Shown: positions 1 to 8,145 of the stretch, piece by piece
Position numbering within the stretch: the first letter of the stretch is position 1
Layout: each line of letters starts with the position of its first letter
Source: Streptomyces rishiriensis
Lineage (GTDB): Bacteria > Actinomycetota > Actinomycetes > Streptomycetales > Streptomycetaceae
Reading direction: 5' to 3'
Assembly (NCBI RefSeq): GCF_030815485.1
Contig: NZ_JAUSWV010000001.1
Coordinates: 62,001-126,000, forward strand
Length of the DNA: 64,000 nt
Position numbers and translations under genes: made by a program
Notes under the pieces: model-generated
Told to the model about the DNA's origin: nothing
Seen by the model: only the letters and a program-made list of their open reading frames with translations
The model's database searches: none

Positions 1-165
1 ACCGGACTGGGCACCTACCGCTGGGTGGTCGAGCGGACCTTCGCCTGGCTGCACGGCTTCCGACGTCTTCGGATCCGATGGGAACGCAGAGCCGACATCC
101 ACGAAGCGTTCCTCAAACTCGCGTGCTGCCTCATCACCCAACGACAGATTCGCTTCCTGTGTTAG
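1..165 (+). pseudogene. IS5-family transposase, C-terminal fragment
   Basis: An open frame enters from the left edge and stops at TAG (163-165). It encodes about 54 residues with the typical end of an IS5-type DDE transposase: YRWVVERTFAWL, which carries the catalytic Glu, then RRLRIRWERR and a final hydrophobic stretch. The rest of the element lies outside the window, so it may be intact there. No right inverted repeat could be confirmed. Confidence 0.75.
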
Positions 166-187
166 CTGTTGTCAGTAAGCTGTAGGT

Positions 188-574
188 ATGACTGAGATGG
201 CGGCTGGCAGGCCCGGGCCACGCAAGCCGCGAGAACTGCGTGATGTCCACGAGTTCCTGGACCAGGTGAGGCTCCGCCCGGGAATGTGGGTTCGCCGCGG
301 CTCTCTTCAGCATCTGGACTCCATGCTTGTCGGCTACGCAGTCGCCTGCGAGATCCACGACAGCGATGAAAGTTTTGACTTCTGGAACAGCGGCCCCTTC
401 TCCCAGTGGCTGTGGAAGCGGATGAACATGGCGTACCCCAGCAACCTGGGCTGGGCTGTCGAGATCGAACGGGCAGCCGAGTCTGCGGGTATGCCACCGA
501 TGGAAATGTTCTTCTCCCTCTTGGACGAGTTCCGTGCTGAGCGGGGTAGAGCGCGGAGTACGCACGAGAAGTAG
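188..574 (+). CDS. Hypothetical protein, 128 aa
   Basis: I do not recognise a characterised family. The protein is acidic and Trp-rich, with a central DFWNSGPFSQWLWKRM segment and a helical C-terminus (MFFSLLDEFRAERGRAR). No signal peptide or membrane segment is visible. The ATG at 188 has only a weak AGG-type ribosome site, and the second ATG at 197 is an alternative. It converges on the next gene, and a short hairpin (stem GCTCCT/AGGAGC, 637-651) lies between them. Small proteins of this kind next to mobile elements are often immunity-like, but nothing here proves that. Confidence 0.6.
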   Translation: MTEMAAGRPGPRKPRELRDVHEFLDQVRLRPGMWVRRGSLQHLDSMLVGYAVACEIHDSDESFDFWNSGPFSQWLWKRMNMAYPSNLGWAVEIERAAESAGMPPMEMFFSLLDEFRAERGRARSTHEK

Positions 575-667
575 CAATCACTCCCGACAGGCGGGGACCC
601 TCACTCCCAGCCGAACGCACAACTCGCTCCACCATTGCTCCTATCAGGAGCCATCCGCCTCATTGTG

Positions 668-988
668 TTAGCCGCTGTAAATGAAGTCGATGAAGACTTG
701 GTTCGGAGCGTTCCATGTGGCCTGTTTGTCGGCGCGCCCCTCTTGGAAAGTATCGCCCGTAAGGCGCCCCTGGCTATCGAAGCGACCGGTGTACCGTCCC
801 GGCGGCATCAGGAAGGTGATGTCAGTGTCTGTCACCCTGGCGTCCTGCAGGTCCGTGAAACCCGCCTTGTTGTGGACGTTGACCTTCCCCCTGAGCAAGC
901 CGTGCTCGTCCTCATTGTCGATCTGCACGTGAAGGATGAAGCCGTTGCTCTGGGCGATATCCCAGTTACCTACAACGTTTCTTGGCAT
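668..988 (-). CDS. Small beta-rich hypothetical protein, 106 aa
   Basis: The ATG at 988 follows a good ribosome site (GAGGAG about 7 nt upstream). The 106 residues read as alternating beta strands and turns (VVGNWDIAQSNGF, GRYTGRFDSQGRLTG, a terminal FIDFIYSG). This resembles small avidin- or lipocalin-like barrels, but no family signature is certain. It has no signal peptide and is not in an operon. Function unknown. Confidence 0.6.
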   Translation of the reverse strand: MPRNVVGNWDIAQSNGFILHVQIDNEDEHGLLRGKVNVHNKAGFTDLQDARVTDTDITFLMPPGRYTGRFDSQGRLTGDTFQEGRADKQATWNAPNQVFIDFIYSG

Positions 989-1513
989 TACAGGCTCCTC
1001 GCTCCCTTTCTCGCTATTCAGTCAATATCAAACTACCTCCGCTCCCGAAAGGCCACAACCTGGAGAATTCGTTAATTGGGCAACTATTCACTCGCGGTCC
1101 GAGACGACTCACAGATAGTCCAGAACCCCGATCTCAACCTGCCGCTATCAGGATCAGCCGCAGTTGGGAGCAGCGGGCCGGGGTCCGATCGCCGCGCCAC
1201 CGAGGGCGTGCCCGGGGTGCTGCGCGCCCGGACGCATGATGCGCACGCTCGCACTGTCCCACCCCCGCCGGGCCGGGTTCCGGGGCAGTCGCCGCGCGCT
1301 GCGCCGCCGCCTGTGGCGCTCGGACGGGCAGATCCTCACCGCTAAGCGGCGCGCCGGACATGGAGCGGTCACGTGCCAGTGAAGCTCTACAGAAGCAGCA
1401 GATGAGGCACACCGTCCACCGTATACCGGCATGGTGACGACCCCCTTGCTTTTGCGACGTCTATCGCGCTTCGGCTCACCGACACCTCGCGGCAGCTGGC
1501 GCGGCACAGGAAA
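989..1513. other. Intergenic region between small ORF and tpg, no supported gene
   Basis: This stretch of about 525 nt holds only short overlapping open frames without ribosome sites or recognisable products. I see no telomere-type palindrome cluster and no tap gene, which would often accompany tpg. It may contain the promoter of the leftward gene ending at 668 and the terminator of the replication operon. Confidence 0.4.
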
Positions 1514-2065
1514 TCACAATCCAAATTCGACGTAATCGATATCCGTGAATTCGACCCTGAGATCTCCGGCGCGGCGACCGCCGTCCTTGAAATAGACCTC
1601 TTGCAGTCCTTCCGCCGCGATCCGCTCGAGTTCGCGCTCGGACGCGCCCTGCTCGCGGGCAGAGAAGAGCCTGCCCGCGTACCCGGGAGGCAGTGCCTGG
1701 GTGAGACGGCGCATGCGTCCGTCGTCGGTGGTGCCAGGCGCCGCGGTGAATCCGAACCTCGCGCGGGTCTCGATGACGATTCCCTGTGTGGCGGCCGCCT
1801 TCCGGGCGCGGGCGCGGACTCCCGGCTGCCAGCGGGCCCGGACGGCGTCGGCCAGACGTTCGGCGAGATCGGGGCGCGGGTGCTTGAACTGGCCGCGCAC
1901 ATAGCGCTCGACGGTGCGCTGGGAGATGCCGAGCAGGCCGGCCACCGCACGGGTGCCGTCCAACTGTCTGACCAGGTAACGCATCTGCGCACCCGCGGTC
2001 TTGGGGATGGGGCGGGTGTCCGCCTGTTGCACGGCCCGGTCCAGGCCGTCACCGATGAGACCCAT
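1514..2065 (-). CDS. tpg: Tpg-like telomere terminal protein
   Basis: This 183-residue protein matches the Streptomyces telomere-bound terminal protein in length and layout. The start region is MGLIGDGLDRAVQ, followed by RPIPKTAGAQMRYLVRQL, a helix-turn-helix (GISQRTVERYVRGQ), RARFGFTAAPGTTDDGRMR and VYFKDGGRRAG. In the family, Tpg is linked to the 5' ends of linear replicons and primes end patching. The start at 2065 was preferred over 2110 because AGGAGG lies 6 nt upstream and the N-terminus then matches the family. It is the last gene of the leftward replication operon, 134 nt after the helicase. The usual partner gene tap is not in the window. Confidence 0.92.
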   Translation of the reverse strand: MGLIGDGLDRAVQQADTRPIPKTAGAQMRYLVRQLDGTRAVAGLLGISQRTVERYVRGQFKHPRPDLAERLADAVRARWQPGVRARARKAAATQGIVIETRARFGFTAAPGTTDDGRMRRLTQALPPGYAGRLFSAREQGASERELERIAAEGLQEVYFKDGGRRAGDLRVEFTDIDYVEFGL

Positions 2066-2199
2066 CGCGGCCTCCTCTCTTGATCGTCTGTATAGCTCTA
2101 TGGGGGCCAATCTCCGCCCTGAAGCAACTCGGGGTCACTGGCGGGGGGATCGGCGCCGTGCGGGGCGCTGGACGCGCTTCACGGGCGCGGGCTGGGTGT

Positions 2200-3579
2200 T
2201 CAGGTCGCTGCCATGTCGACGAAGCGGGAGTAATGGCCTTGGAAGGCGACTGTGATCGTGGCGGTGGGGCCGTTGCGGTGCTTGCCGATGATGATGTCGG
2301 CTTCGCCCGCCCGGGGTGATCCCTCCTCGTAGGCGTCCTCACGGTGCAGCAGGACGACCATGTCTGCGTCGTTCTCGATGGCGCCGGACTCGCGCAGGTC
2401 CGAGACCTGGGGGCGCTTGTCCTGGCGCTGCTCGGACCCTCGGTTGAGCTGGGACAGGGCGATCACGGGGACGCGCATCTGCTTGGCGAGGAGCTTGAGG
2501 CCGCGGGAGATCGTGGCGACTTCTTCCTGCCGGGAGGCTCCGCGCCTGCTGAGGGGGGTGATGAGCTGGAGGTAGTCCACGACGATCATGTCCAGGCCGT
2601 CGCGGGCGGCGACGCGGCGGCTGCGGGTGCGGATGTCCGCGAGGGTCAGGCCCGGTGAGTCGTCGACGTGCAGGCGGGCCTCGCCGATCGCGGGCAGGCG
2701 CCGGCCGATGCGTGCCCAGTCGTCCTCGGTGACCGTGCCGCCGCGCAGGTGGTGCAGCCCGACCCGGGCTTCCGCGGACAGGACGCGCATGCCGATCTCG
2801 TCCTCGCTCATCTCGAGGGAGAACAGCGCCACCGACAGGCTGTGCTTGATGGCGGCGGCCCGGATGAAGTCCAGGGCGACGGTGGACTTGCCCATGGCGG
2901 GACGTCCGGCGAGCACGATGAGCTGGCCGGGCTGCCAGCCCTTGGTGAGAGAGTCCAGGTCGGTGAAGCCGGTCGGCACGCCGGTAATCTCGCCGTCGTT
3001 GAGGGTGCCGATCTGGTCGACGGCCCGCTCCATGATGGCCGCGATGCTGCTGCCGGGCTCGCTGACGGCGCGGGCCTCGGTGACCGCGTACATCTCGGCC
3101 TGCGCCGTGTTCACGATGTCGTCCAGCTCACCCTCGCCCGCGTAGCCGAGCTGCGCGATGCGGGTGCCGGCCTCGGTCAGGCGGCGCAGCACGGCCCGTT
3201 CGTGGACGATCTCCGCGTAGTGCTCGGCGTTCGCGGCGGTCGGCACGGTCTGCACGAGGGTATGCAGGTAGGACGCGCCACCGATCTTGGTGATCTCGCC
3301 GCGCCGGGTCAGTTCCGCCGCGATCGTGATCGGGTCGGCGGGCTCCCCGGCCGCGTAGGTGTCCATGATCGCGGCGTAGATCGTCTCGTGTGCCGGGCGG
3401 TAGAAATCGCGGGCAGTCAGGGTGTCGGACACCTCGCCGATGGCGTCCTTCGACAGCAGCATCCCGCCAAGGACGCACTGCTCGGCATCCAGGTCGTGCG
3501 GTGGTACCCGGTCCAGTGCGTCCCGAGGACCGGACTGGCGTGGTAGATCGGCGGCGGCGGTGTCTACGGTGGTGGTCAC
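2200..3579 (-). CDS. dnaB: DnaB-like replicative helicase (plasmid Rep2 type)
   Basis: This encodes a 459-aa DnaB-family hexameric helicase. The N-terminal domain begins PPHDLDAEQCVLGGML. The RecA-like core has Walker A GRPAMGKST, Walker B with the DMIVVDYLQL segment, and the SQLNRGSEQR and SDLRESGAIENDADMV motifs. The GTG start at 3579 follows AAGGAGATCC, so the upstream extension to 3621 was rejected. It lies 71 nt downstream of the iteron-bearing rep gene. In pSLA2-type Streptomyces linear plasmids an initiator and a DnaB-like helicase form the rep1/rep2 pair, and this arrangement fits that. It is a plasmid copy rather than the chromosomal dnaB, judging from its neighbours. Confidence 0.9.
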   Translation of the reverse strand: MTTTVDTAAADLPRQSGPRDALDRVPPHDLDAEQCVLGGMLLSKDAIGEVSDTLTARDFYRPAHETIYAAIMDTYAAGEPADPITIAAELTRRGEITKIGGASYLHTLVQTVPTAANAEHYAEIVHERAVLRRLTEAGTRIAQLGYAGEGELDDIVNTAQAEMYAVTEARAVSEPGSSIAAIMERAVDQIGTLNDGEITGVPTGFTDLDSLTKGWQPGQLIVLAGRPAMGKSTVALDFIRAAAIKHSLSVALFSLEMSEDEIGMRVLSAEARVGLHHLRGGTVTEDDWARIGRRLPAIGEARLHVDDSPGLTLADIRTRSRRVAARDGLDMIVVDYLQLITPLSRRGASRQEEVATISRGLKLLAKQMRVPVIALSQLNRGSEQRQDKRPQVSDLRESGAIENDADMVVLLHREDAYEEGSPRAGEADIIIGKHRNGPTATITVAFQGHYSRFVDMAAT

Positions 3580-3650
3580 GGATCTCCTTGGGGTCCGTCG
3601 CGCCCGGGGCAGGGAGGTCAAACCAGGCCCCGGGCGCCAGCCGTTTCAGG

Positions 3651-4730
3651 TCAGGAAGCGGATTGGCCGCCGGCGGGCCGCTTGCCGTGCAGCAGACCGA
3701 TGAGCGCGGCCGTGTCGACCCTCGAGGGACCTCCCCGGCGCGGCCGGGACTCCACCGCGCACTGCGGGCAGTCGTCCGCAGGGAAGGCCCCGCCGCCGTG
3801 GCCGGGCTTGCGGCACATCTCGCGTACCGGCCTCCGGCTGGCGGGCCGCTGCCCGGGCACGGGCACACGTGAGCGCTCCGCGTGCTTGACCAGGTCCCGC
3901 CACTCCGGGCGGGCAGCCATCTCCCGGGCCCGGTCCGCGACCCAGCCCACGGGCAGTCCTGCTGCCAGCAGCTCCAGTGCCTGCTCCCGCATCGCCTCTT
4001 TATTGCCGTTCAGCAGAGGTCTGCCCAGCGCCTGGATGTACGCGGCGATCACCGCGTCGGCGGAGTCTTGGCCCTCGCTGTTGTCGACGGCCTCCGCTGG
4101 CGGTTTTTCCGGCGCAGCCGCCTCTCTCTCTCGTTCGTGGGGCTGCTGCGACGGTTGGTCGCCGAACGCAGCAGTGGGAACAGAGAAGAGAGAGTTCAAA
4201 TCCTTACAACTATTGGTGCTCGATTTGAACACCCGTGAGAGATCGATTTGAACACCCGTGACAGGGGCTTCCTTCGGCGGGTGCTCAGATCGAGCACCCG
4301 CCGACCTGCGCTTTTTCGACGGGTGCTCGATCTGAGCACCCGTACTGCGGGCCGGTTTCGACGGGTGCTCAATCTGAACACCCGTGGCTGGGATGCGGCA
4401 GACGTCGTCCACGTTGTGGCCTCCCAGGCAGCCCGATTCGTGCCCGCCGGCGAGGTCGTAGACAGGCGGGCGGCGATCCGTCCTCAGGTGGCTCACCAGG
4501 TTCGGGTCACCCGGCACGAGCACTCCGTCGGCCTTCAGGCGCCGCAGATGCTTCAGCACCGTGGACTCACCCATCAGGCACTCGCCCGCCAGCGTCTCCG
4601 CCGACGCGTAGCAGCCGCGCATAGCGGCGTTGGTGTGGTTCGCCACGCGTAAGAGCACGAGCAGCTCCCCGCCGTTCTTGCAGTGCGTGATGCCGACCTT
4701 GTCGACCCACGTCTGCGCCTGGTAGCTCAC
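3651..4730 (-). CDS. Plasmid replication initiator (Rep1-like), contains iterons
   Basis: This 359-aa protein has an N-terminal winged helix (about residues 20-75: LLVLLRVANHTNA, then LAGECLMGESTVLKHLRRL). A region of four 14-residue repeats follows (about 116-172, recurring GVQIEHPSK), then an acidic linker, and a C-terminal helical part with a Cys/His cluster (MCRKPGHGG, CPQC). The peptide repeats are the translation of DNA iterons, an arrangement known for initiators of Streptomyces linear plasmids that bind inside their own gene. The GTG start overlaps the stop of the upstream gene (GTGA). It probably binds the iterons and recruits the downstream helicase. That role is inferred from context. 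Confidence 0.75.
   Translation of the reverse strand: MSYQAQTWVDKVGITHCKNGGELLVLLRVANHTNAAMRGCYASAETLAGECLMGESTVLKHLRRLKADGVLVPGDPNLVSHLRTDRRPPVYDLAGGHESGCLGGHNVDDVCRIPATGVQIEHPSKPARSTGAQIEHPSKKRRSAGARSEHPPKEAPVTGVQIDLSRVFKSSTNSCKDLNSLFSVPTAAFGDQPSQQPHEREREAAAPEKPPAEAVDNSEGQDSADAVIAAYIQALGRPLLNGNKEAMREQALELLAAGLPVGWVADRAREMAARPEWRDLVKHAERSRVPVPGQRPASRRPVREMCRKPGHGGGAFPADDCPQCAVESRPRRGGPSRVDTAALIGLLHGKRPAGGQSAS
4215..4385. repeat. Five iterons, putative plasmid replication origin
   Basis: Five imperfect palindromes lie inside the rep coding sequence, consensus GGGTGCTCRATYTGARCACC followed by CG. They are at about 4215-4237, 4241-4260, 4278-4300, 4318-4343 and 4361-4385. The last four are exactly 42 nt apart (14 codons, about four helical turns), and the first two are 23 nt apart. 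The even phasing suggests that the initiator loads on one face of the DNA. The leftmost two copies have lost part of the left arm. This is a strong candidate for the replication origin. Confidence 0.8.
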
Positions 4731-5071
4731 CAGGACACCCCCGGCGCGAAGCTCTCCGCGTCCGTCGGTCCATAGTCGATATACGTGCGCTGTATGTCAG
4801 CCAGCAGGCTCAGATCCACTCGGCGCAGATCCGACAGCTGCCCGTTGGCAGGATCGGTCCTCACGGCCGAGAGCAGCAGACCGCGCTGGATCAACTGCTG
4901 CTCGGTGTCCTGGGCGGCAGGGAGCAGCATGTGAGCTTCGTCGGCGAGCAGCTGCAGGGGCTCTGACACGTAACCCCGGGCGTCGGCATGCTGGCAGCAG
5001 GCCATGAGGAACGCTCCCTCACTGACGCTCAGGTTGTCGGCCTGGAACACCAGGCGCATGTGCTGGATCAT
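4727..5071 (-). CDS. Winged-helix protein of replication operon, 114 aa
   Basis: The short protein has an N-terminal winged-helix-like segment (NLSVSEGAFLMACCQHADARG, then LQLLADEAHMLL and LIQRGLL). The same general fold opens the adjacent Rep protein. It is the first gene of the leftward replication operon, and its stop overlaps the rep start by 4 nt, so the two are probably translationally coupled. An AGGGG site lies about 9 nt before the ATG at 5071. It could regulate rep or assist initiation. No characterised homologue is recalled. Confidence 0.65.
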   Translation of the reverse strand: MIQHMRLVFQADNLSVSEGAFLMACCQHADARGYVSEPLQLLADEAHMLLPAAQDTEQQLIQRGLLLSAVRTDPANGQLSDLRRVDLSLLADIQRTYIDYGPTDAESFAPGVSW

Positions 5072-5426
5072 CGGCGCGCCCCTGCCGAGCAGCGGGCGAG
5101 GGTGGTTTCGGCTGGCCCTCGGCCGGCTGGGATGGTGGCGTCAGTCGCTGCGCGCGTGAGGTGGTACTGGTTATGCACGGGGTCATCTCCCCAGGTTGAG
5201 GAGCCGGGACCGGCGCATGTGACCTAGCAGGACACCCGGAGTAGTGGCGTGCGCAATTCCTTGCGCATACTCTGGTATAGGTGACTACCGGGGCCGCGAG
5301 GCCTACGGGCATCACCCCGGCGAGGTCACCTCACCGGACACGACTCAAGAGCTTGGTAGGCAGAGAGTCGATCGAGGGCGGTTCCGTTGTGGCGACGGGC
5401 CGCCCTCAGTTTTTTGGGTCGTCAAG
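5072..5426 (-). promoter_or_regulatory. Upstream region of replication operon
   Basis: No gene is supported in these 355 nt. They lie between the end of the glycosyltransferase operon and the start of the replication operon, so they must hold the replication promoter unless transcription reads through from the right. Two TGCGCA hexamers (5250-5255 and 5262-5267), each self-complementary and 12 nt apart, sit next to an AT-rich patch and could be an operator. This is inference from position. Confidence 0.4.
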
Positions 5427-6182
5427 TCATTGGGGCATCTTCCCGGACATCCAGGAGTGGAGAGCTTCGGTCCGCTCACGGATCAGCGACATTCGTGCCC
5501 GCCACTCCTCACCCTCCTTGTGAGCTGGGGAGTTTGTGATTTGTCCGCCGTGCTTGCGATACAGGAGACCTACCTCGCCGATGAACTGGCCAGGCGTCAG
5601 GGCATCGAGCCCGAGCAGCAAGCCAGTGTCGCCAGAGGCTGGCAGGGCCATCCAACCGCCGAGCAAGACCACCAGCTCACGGCGTGCGCAGAGCGACGCT
5701 GGATGGACCTGCGGACGCTGGTGCTCCGACCAGAAGGTGTAGGCGCTTCCCCGCGGTAGCCGACCAGGCTGAGGGTCGCCCAGTTCGAACGAGCGCGTGC
5801 GTCCGTCCTCCAGCAGATCGGTTACGCGCGACGTGGTCCAACCGATTTCGGCGTCTCCCTCCAGCGCAGCAAGGTCGCGTGCCAGAGCCCCCGGAGTGAG
5901 CTGGTCGTCTGAGTCGAGAACCTTCACGTAGCTACCCGACGAACGCGCAAGGGCCATCGTCCGAGCGACGTGAGGTCCGCCCCGCCGAGAGGCGGAGACA
6001 CGAATCCGAGGGTCGTTGGTAGGAACTTGCGCAGTGGCGCTGACGTGGTCACCGTCCTCTTGCACACACCATTCCCAAGTCCATCCCGCAGGAAGGGTCT
6101 GCGCCTTCAGCGACGCGTAGGCGGCCGGCAGGAACTGCACGTTCTCGGCGTGCACGGGAGTGACGACTGAGATGGTGCTCAC
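5427..6182 (-). CDS. Family 2 glycosyltransferase
   Basis: This 251-aa GT-A fold enzyme begins ISVVTPVHAENVQFLPAAYASL. It has the nucleotide-sugar region VQEDGD, the metal-binding motif YVKVLDSDDQLTPG, and a C-terminal LLYRKHGGQ. It should be cytoplasmic, since no signal peptide or membrane helix is seen, and the sugar donor cannot be read from sequence. The GTG start overlaps the stop of the upstream paralogue (GTGA). The two enzymes share the same plan (WEW..QEDG, RRGG.., YRKH), so they look like an old tandem duplication. Confidence 0.85.
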   Translation of the reverse strand: MSTISVVTPVHAENVQFLPAAYASLKAQTLPAGWTWEWCVQEDGDHVSATAQVPTNDPRIRVSASRRGGPHVARTMALARSSGSYVKVLDSDDQLTPGALARDLAALEGDAEIGWTTSRVTDLLEDGRTRSFELGDPQPGRLPRGSAYTFWSEHQRPQVHPASLCARRELVVLLGGWMALPASGDTGLLLGLDALTPGQFIGEVGLLYRKHGGQITNSPAHKEGEEWRARMSLIRERTEALHSWMSGKMPQ

Positions 6183-6958
6183 CTGGCGTCCCGCCCTTCG
6201 TTCATCACGCTCAGTCCCGGAGTCCAGCGCCAGCCCAAGCCGCGTAGAGCACTCAACCGCGGCAGCAAGACCTCATCTAGCGCTGCCCGTTCGGCCGGGT
6301 CCCAGTGCGCTGGCTGAGCTGTCGACTGCTGCGGATGCTTTCGATAGATCGCCCCGGGCTCGTCAATCATCCAGCCCTGCGAGACAGCTTCACAGAGCAT
6401 CAGCAGCGCCACGTCTTCGGAGGCCGGGACCGCAGGCCATCCCCCCATCGCGACCACTAGATCGGCGTACGCGGTCATCGTGGTACCGACCACGGGAAAC
6501 CGGCCCGCCTGATAGCCAGCCAGCATCACCCCGTCTGCCAGCAAGCCTGTGGGAGGGTCATGCGGACCAGGGAGCATGGAACCGTCAGGCAGAAGATCAA
6601 GACAGGCTGATACACACCAGGCCACGTCACGGTGCCGTGCCAGGGTGTCGATGGCACGGCTGAGTGCCCCCTGAGGCAGCAGGTCGTCCGCATCCAACGC
6701 TCGGACAAGATCCCCACGGACCCGCCCCAGCGCCACAGTGCGCGCCATGGCGGCGCCACCGCGGCGACTCGTTCCTCCAGAAACGCGACTATCGTCGGGG
6801 AGAATTGAAGGCAGGAAGCCCGTCTGTCCGTCTTCCTGCACGATCCATTCCCACTCCCATCCTGGAGGCATGGATTGAGCAAACAGCGATTCGTACGCTT
6901 CGCCGATGTAATCGTGCCCCCCATTCCAGACAGGGGTGATGATGCTGATAAGAGGCAT
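6179..6958 (-). CDS. Family 2 glycosyltransferase
   Basis: This 259-aa GT2 enzyme has ISIITPVWNGGHDYIGEAYESL at the N-terminus, WIVQEDGQ, the metal-site motif LVRALDADDLLPQG and a late AIYRKHPQQ. Its ATG overlaps the TAA of the upstream GntR gene by one base (TAATG), and its end overlaps the next glycosyltransferase by 4 nt. The three genes are therefore one transcript. A regulator-controlled glycosyltransferase pair on a plasmid suggests modification of a cell-surface or secreted molecule, but no acceptor is indicated. Confidence 0.85.
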   Translation of the reverse strand: MPLISIITPVWNGGHDYIGEAYESLFAQSMPPGWEWEWIVQEDGQTGFLPSILPDDSRVSGGTSRRGGAAMARTVALGRVRGDLVRALDADDLLPQGALSRAIDTLARHRDVAWCVSACLDLLPDGSMLPGPHDPPTGLLADGVMLAGYQAGRFPVVGTTMTAYADLVVAMGGWPAVPASEDVALLMLCEAVSQGWMIDEPGAIYRKHPQQSTAQPAHWDPAERAALDEVLLPRLSALRGLGWRWTPGLSVMNEGRDAR

Positions 6959-7773
6959 TATTTCCAGCGCTCCAGCTGAGTGGTGTAGAGCAGCTCGATT
7001 CGATCTGCTGGGATCGGGATATCGGTCACTTCAACCGGAATGTCATCCGTCGAGTAGCTCACTTTTCGGATCCTGATGACCGGGACGCTGGGAGGGATAT
7101 CGAAATCCCTGACTTCTTCCGGCGTGGGCATACTTGCCGTTACGTGATCAACGATTCTGTCCAGCTCCACCCCGATGGTGTATAGCTGGTGCATCGTGCC
7201 TCCGGGCCACGGCTCCCGCGTGGAGTCCAGCAGCTCGGGGTTGCCACGTACCAGGTCATAGGGGATGTAGCTGATGGATCGGCTGGCACCTGCCTTTCGC
7301 GCGTGCCGCCTGGTGTAGACGCGGCGCAGAACCGGAGCGCCTGGCGGGATTCCGAGCGCTTCCCCGATTTCTTTGGGCGACTCGATCACCGAATAGTCGG
7401 CAGTGTCCTCGTGCAGGTCGTTAAGTGGAATACCCGAGTCGGCCTCAGAGACGCCAGCCGCAGAGCGATCGGATTCAGGGAGCCGAACTGCTTCCTTCTC
7501 TGAGTGATAGCGGATGTTGTGGCGCCTCTTGTTGGGGGGTGGCACGCGTACCCAGGTACTTCCTCCGGCGAGTCCGGAGAGGACACCTGTTGCCTTGAGG
7601 CTCACGACGGCCTTGCTCGCGGTGTTCTTATTTACGCCGTGCTCATCGGCAAGGGCGGCGATCGTAGGCAGCTGATCGCCGGGGCGCAGGGTGCCGCTCC
7701 GGATCTGCGCCATGAGCGCTTCGGCGACTCTCTGCGCGCCGCCATGGGCTCCCGTCGCGGGCTGCTTGGTCAT
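6958..7773 (-). CDS. GntR/UTRA-family transcriptional regulator
   Basis: The 271-aa protein has an N-terminal GntR winged helix (VAEALMAQIRSGTLRPGDQLPTIAALADEHGVNKNTASKAV) and a C-terminal UTRA effector-binding domain (GAPVLRRVYTRR, ...PVIRIRKVSYSTDDIPVEVTDIPIPADRIELLY). The ATG at 7773 was preferred to the upstream GTG at 7782 because GAAGGTG lies about 6 nt before it. It heads a three-gene operon with two glycosyltransferases. A perfect palindrome just upstream is its likely operator, so autorepression is expected. Similar regulators are common on Streptomyces plasmids. Confidence 0.85.
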   Translation of the reverse strand: MTKQPATGAHGGAQRVAEALMAQIRSGTLRPGDQLPTIAALADEHGVNKNTASKAVVSLKATGVLSGLAGGSTWVRVPPPNKRRHNIRYHSEKEAVRLPESDRSAAGVSEADSGIPLNDLHEDTADYSVIESPKEIGEALGIPPGAPVLRRVYTRRHARKAGASRSISYIPYDLVRGNPELLDSTREPWPGGTMHQLYTIGVELDRIVDHVTASMPTPEEVRDFDIPPSVPVIRIRKVSYSTDDIPVEVTDIPIPADRIELLYTTQLERWK

Positions 7774-7774
7774 G

Positions 7775-7875
7775 AGCAACACCTTCGCAGATCAGTTGAG
7801 CCGAAGCAACACCTTCCTAGGAAGGTGTTGACGGCGGCGAGTTGGCGTGCCAATCTCTACCCACCTTCCTAGGAC
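7775..7875. promoter_or_regulatory. Putative GntR operator: 24-bp palindrome plus half sites
   Basis: Positions 7807-7830 are a perfect inverted repeat, CAACACCTTC-CTAG-GAAGGTGTTG. A half-site (GCAACACCTTCG) lies at about 7776-7787 against the GntR start, and a partial copy (CCACCTTCCTAGGA) at about 7861-7874. GntR proteins bind such short-spacer palindromes, and this cluster is directly in front of a GntR gene. Three copies in 100 bp suggest cooperative binding. Confidence 0.65.
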
Positions 7876-8145
7876 GCCCTGGCCGAACTGGGAAGGTGGC
7901 GGCGTCACATGCTCAGTGTGGGCAACGCAGCCGCTCAAGAAACAGCAGGACCAACTGCCTCTTCGGGGGTGGCGGCAAGTGGTGAGCCTCGCTCCCCGGT
8001 CGACGGCACCTGTACCGAATAGATCCACTGCAACACCCCAATCAGCGCGCTGCGCTGTCTGTCCGTCAGGATCTCCCGATCCCGGCCGGCCTGGCGCGGC
8101 AGAGAGAGCAGCACTCGATCGCCCCTATTGAAAGGAGCCCGCGAG

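Noticed and set aside
637..647. GCTCCTATCAG identical to the right flank of the IS110 element
   Set aside because: The 11-bp match lies in a hairpin between two small genes and can occur by chance in 64 kb. There is no other sign of an empty IS110 site.
989..1513. Possible telomere or tap gene next to tpg
   Set aside because: No nested palindromes typical of Streptomyces ends and no Tap-like helix-turn-helix ORF were found, so neither is claimed.
5244..5759. A 171-aa rightward ORF at the end of the glycosyltransferase gene
   Set aside because: It overlaps the well supported GT2 gene antisense and has no motif.
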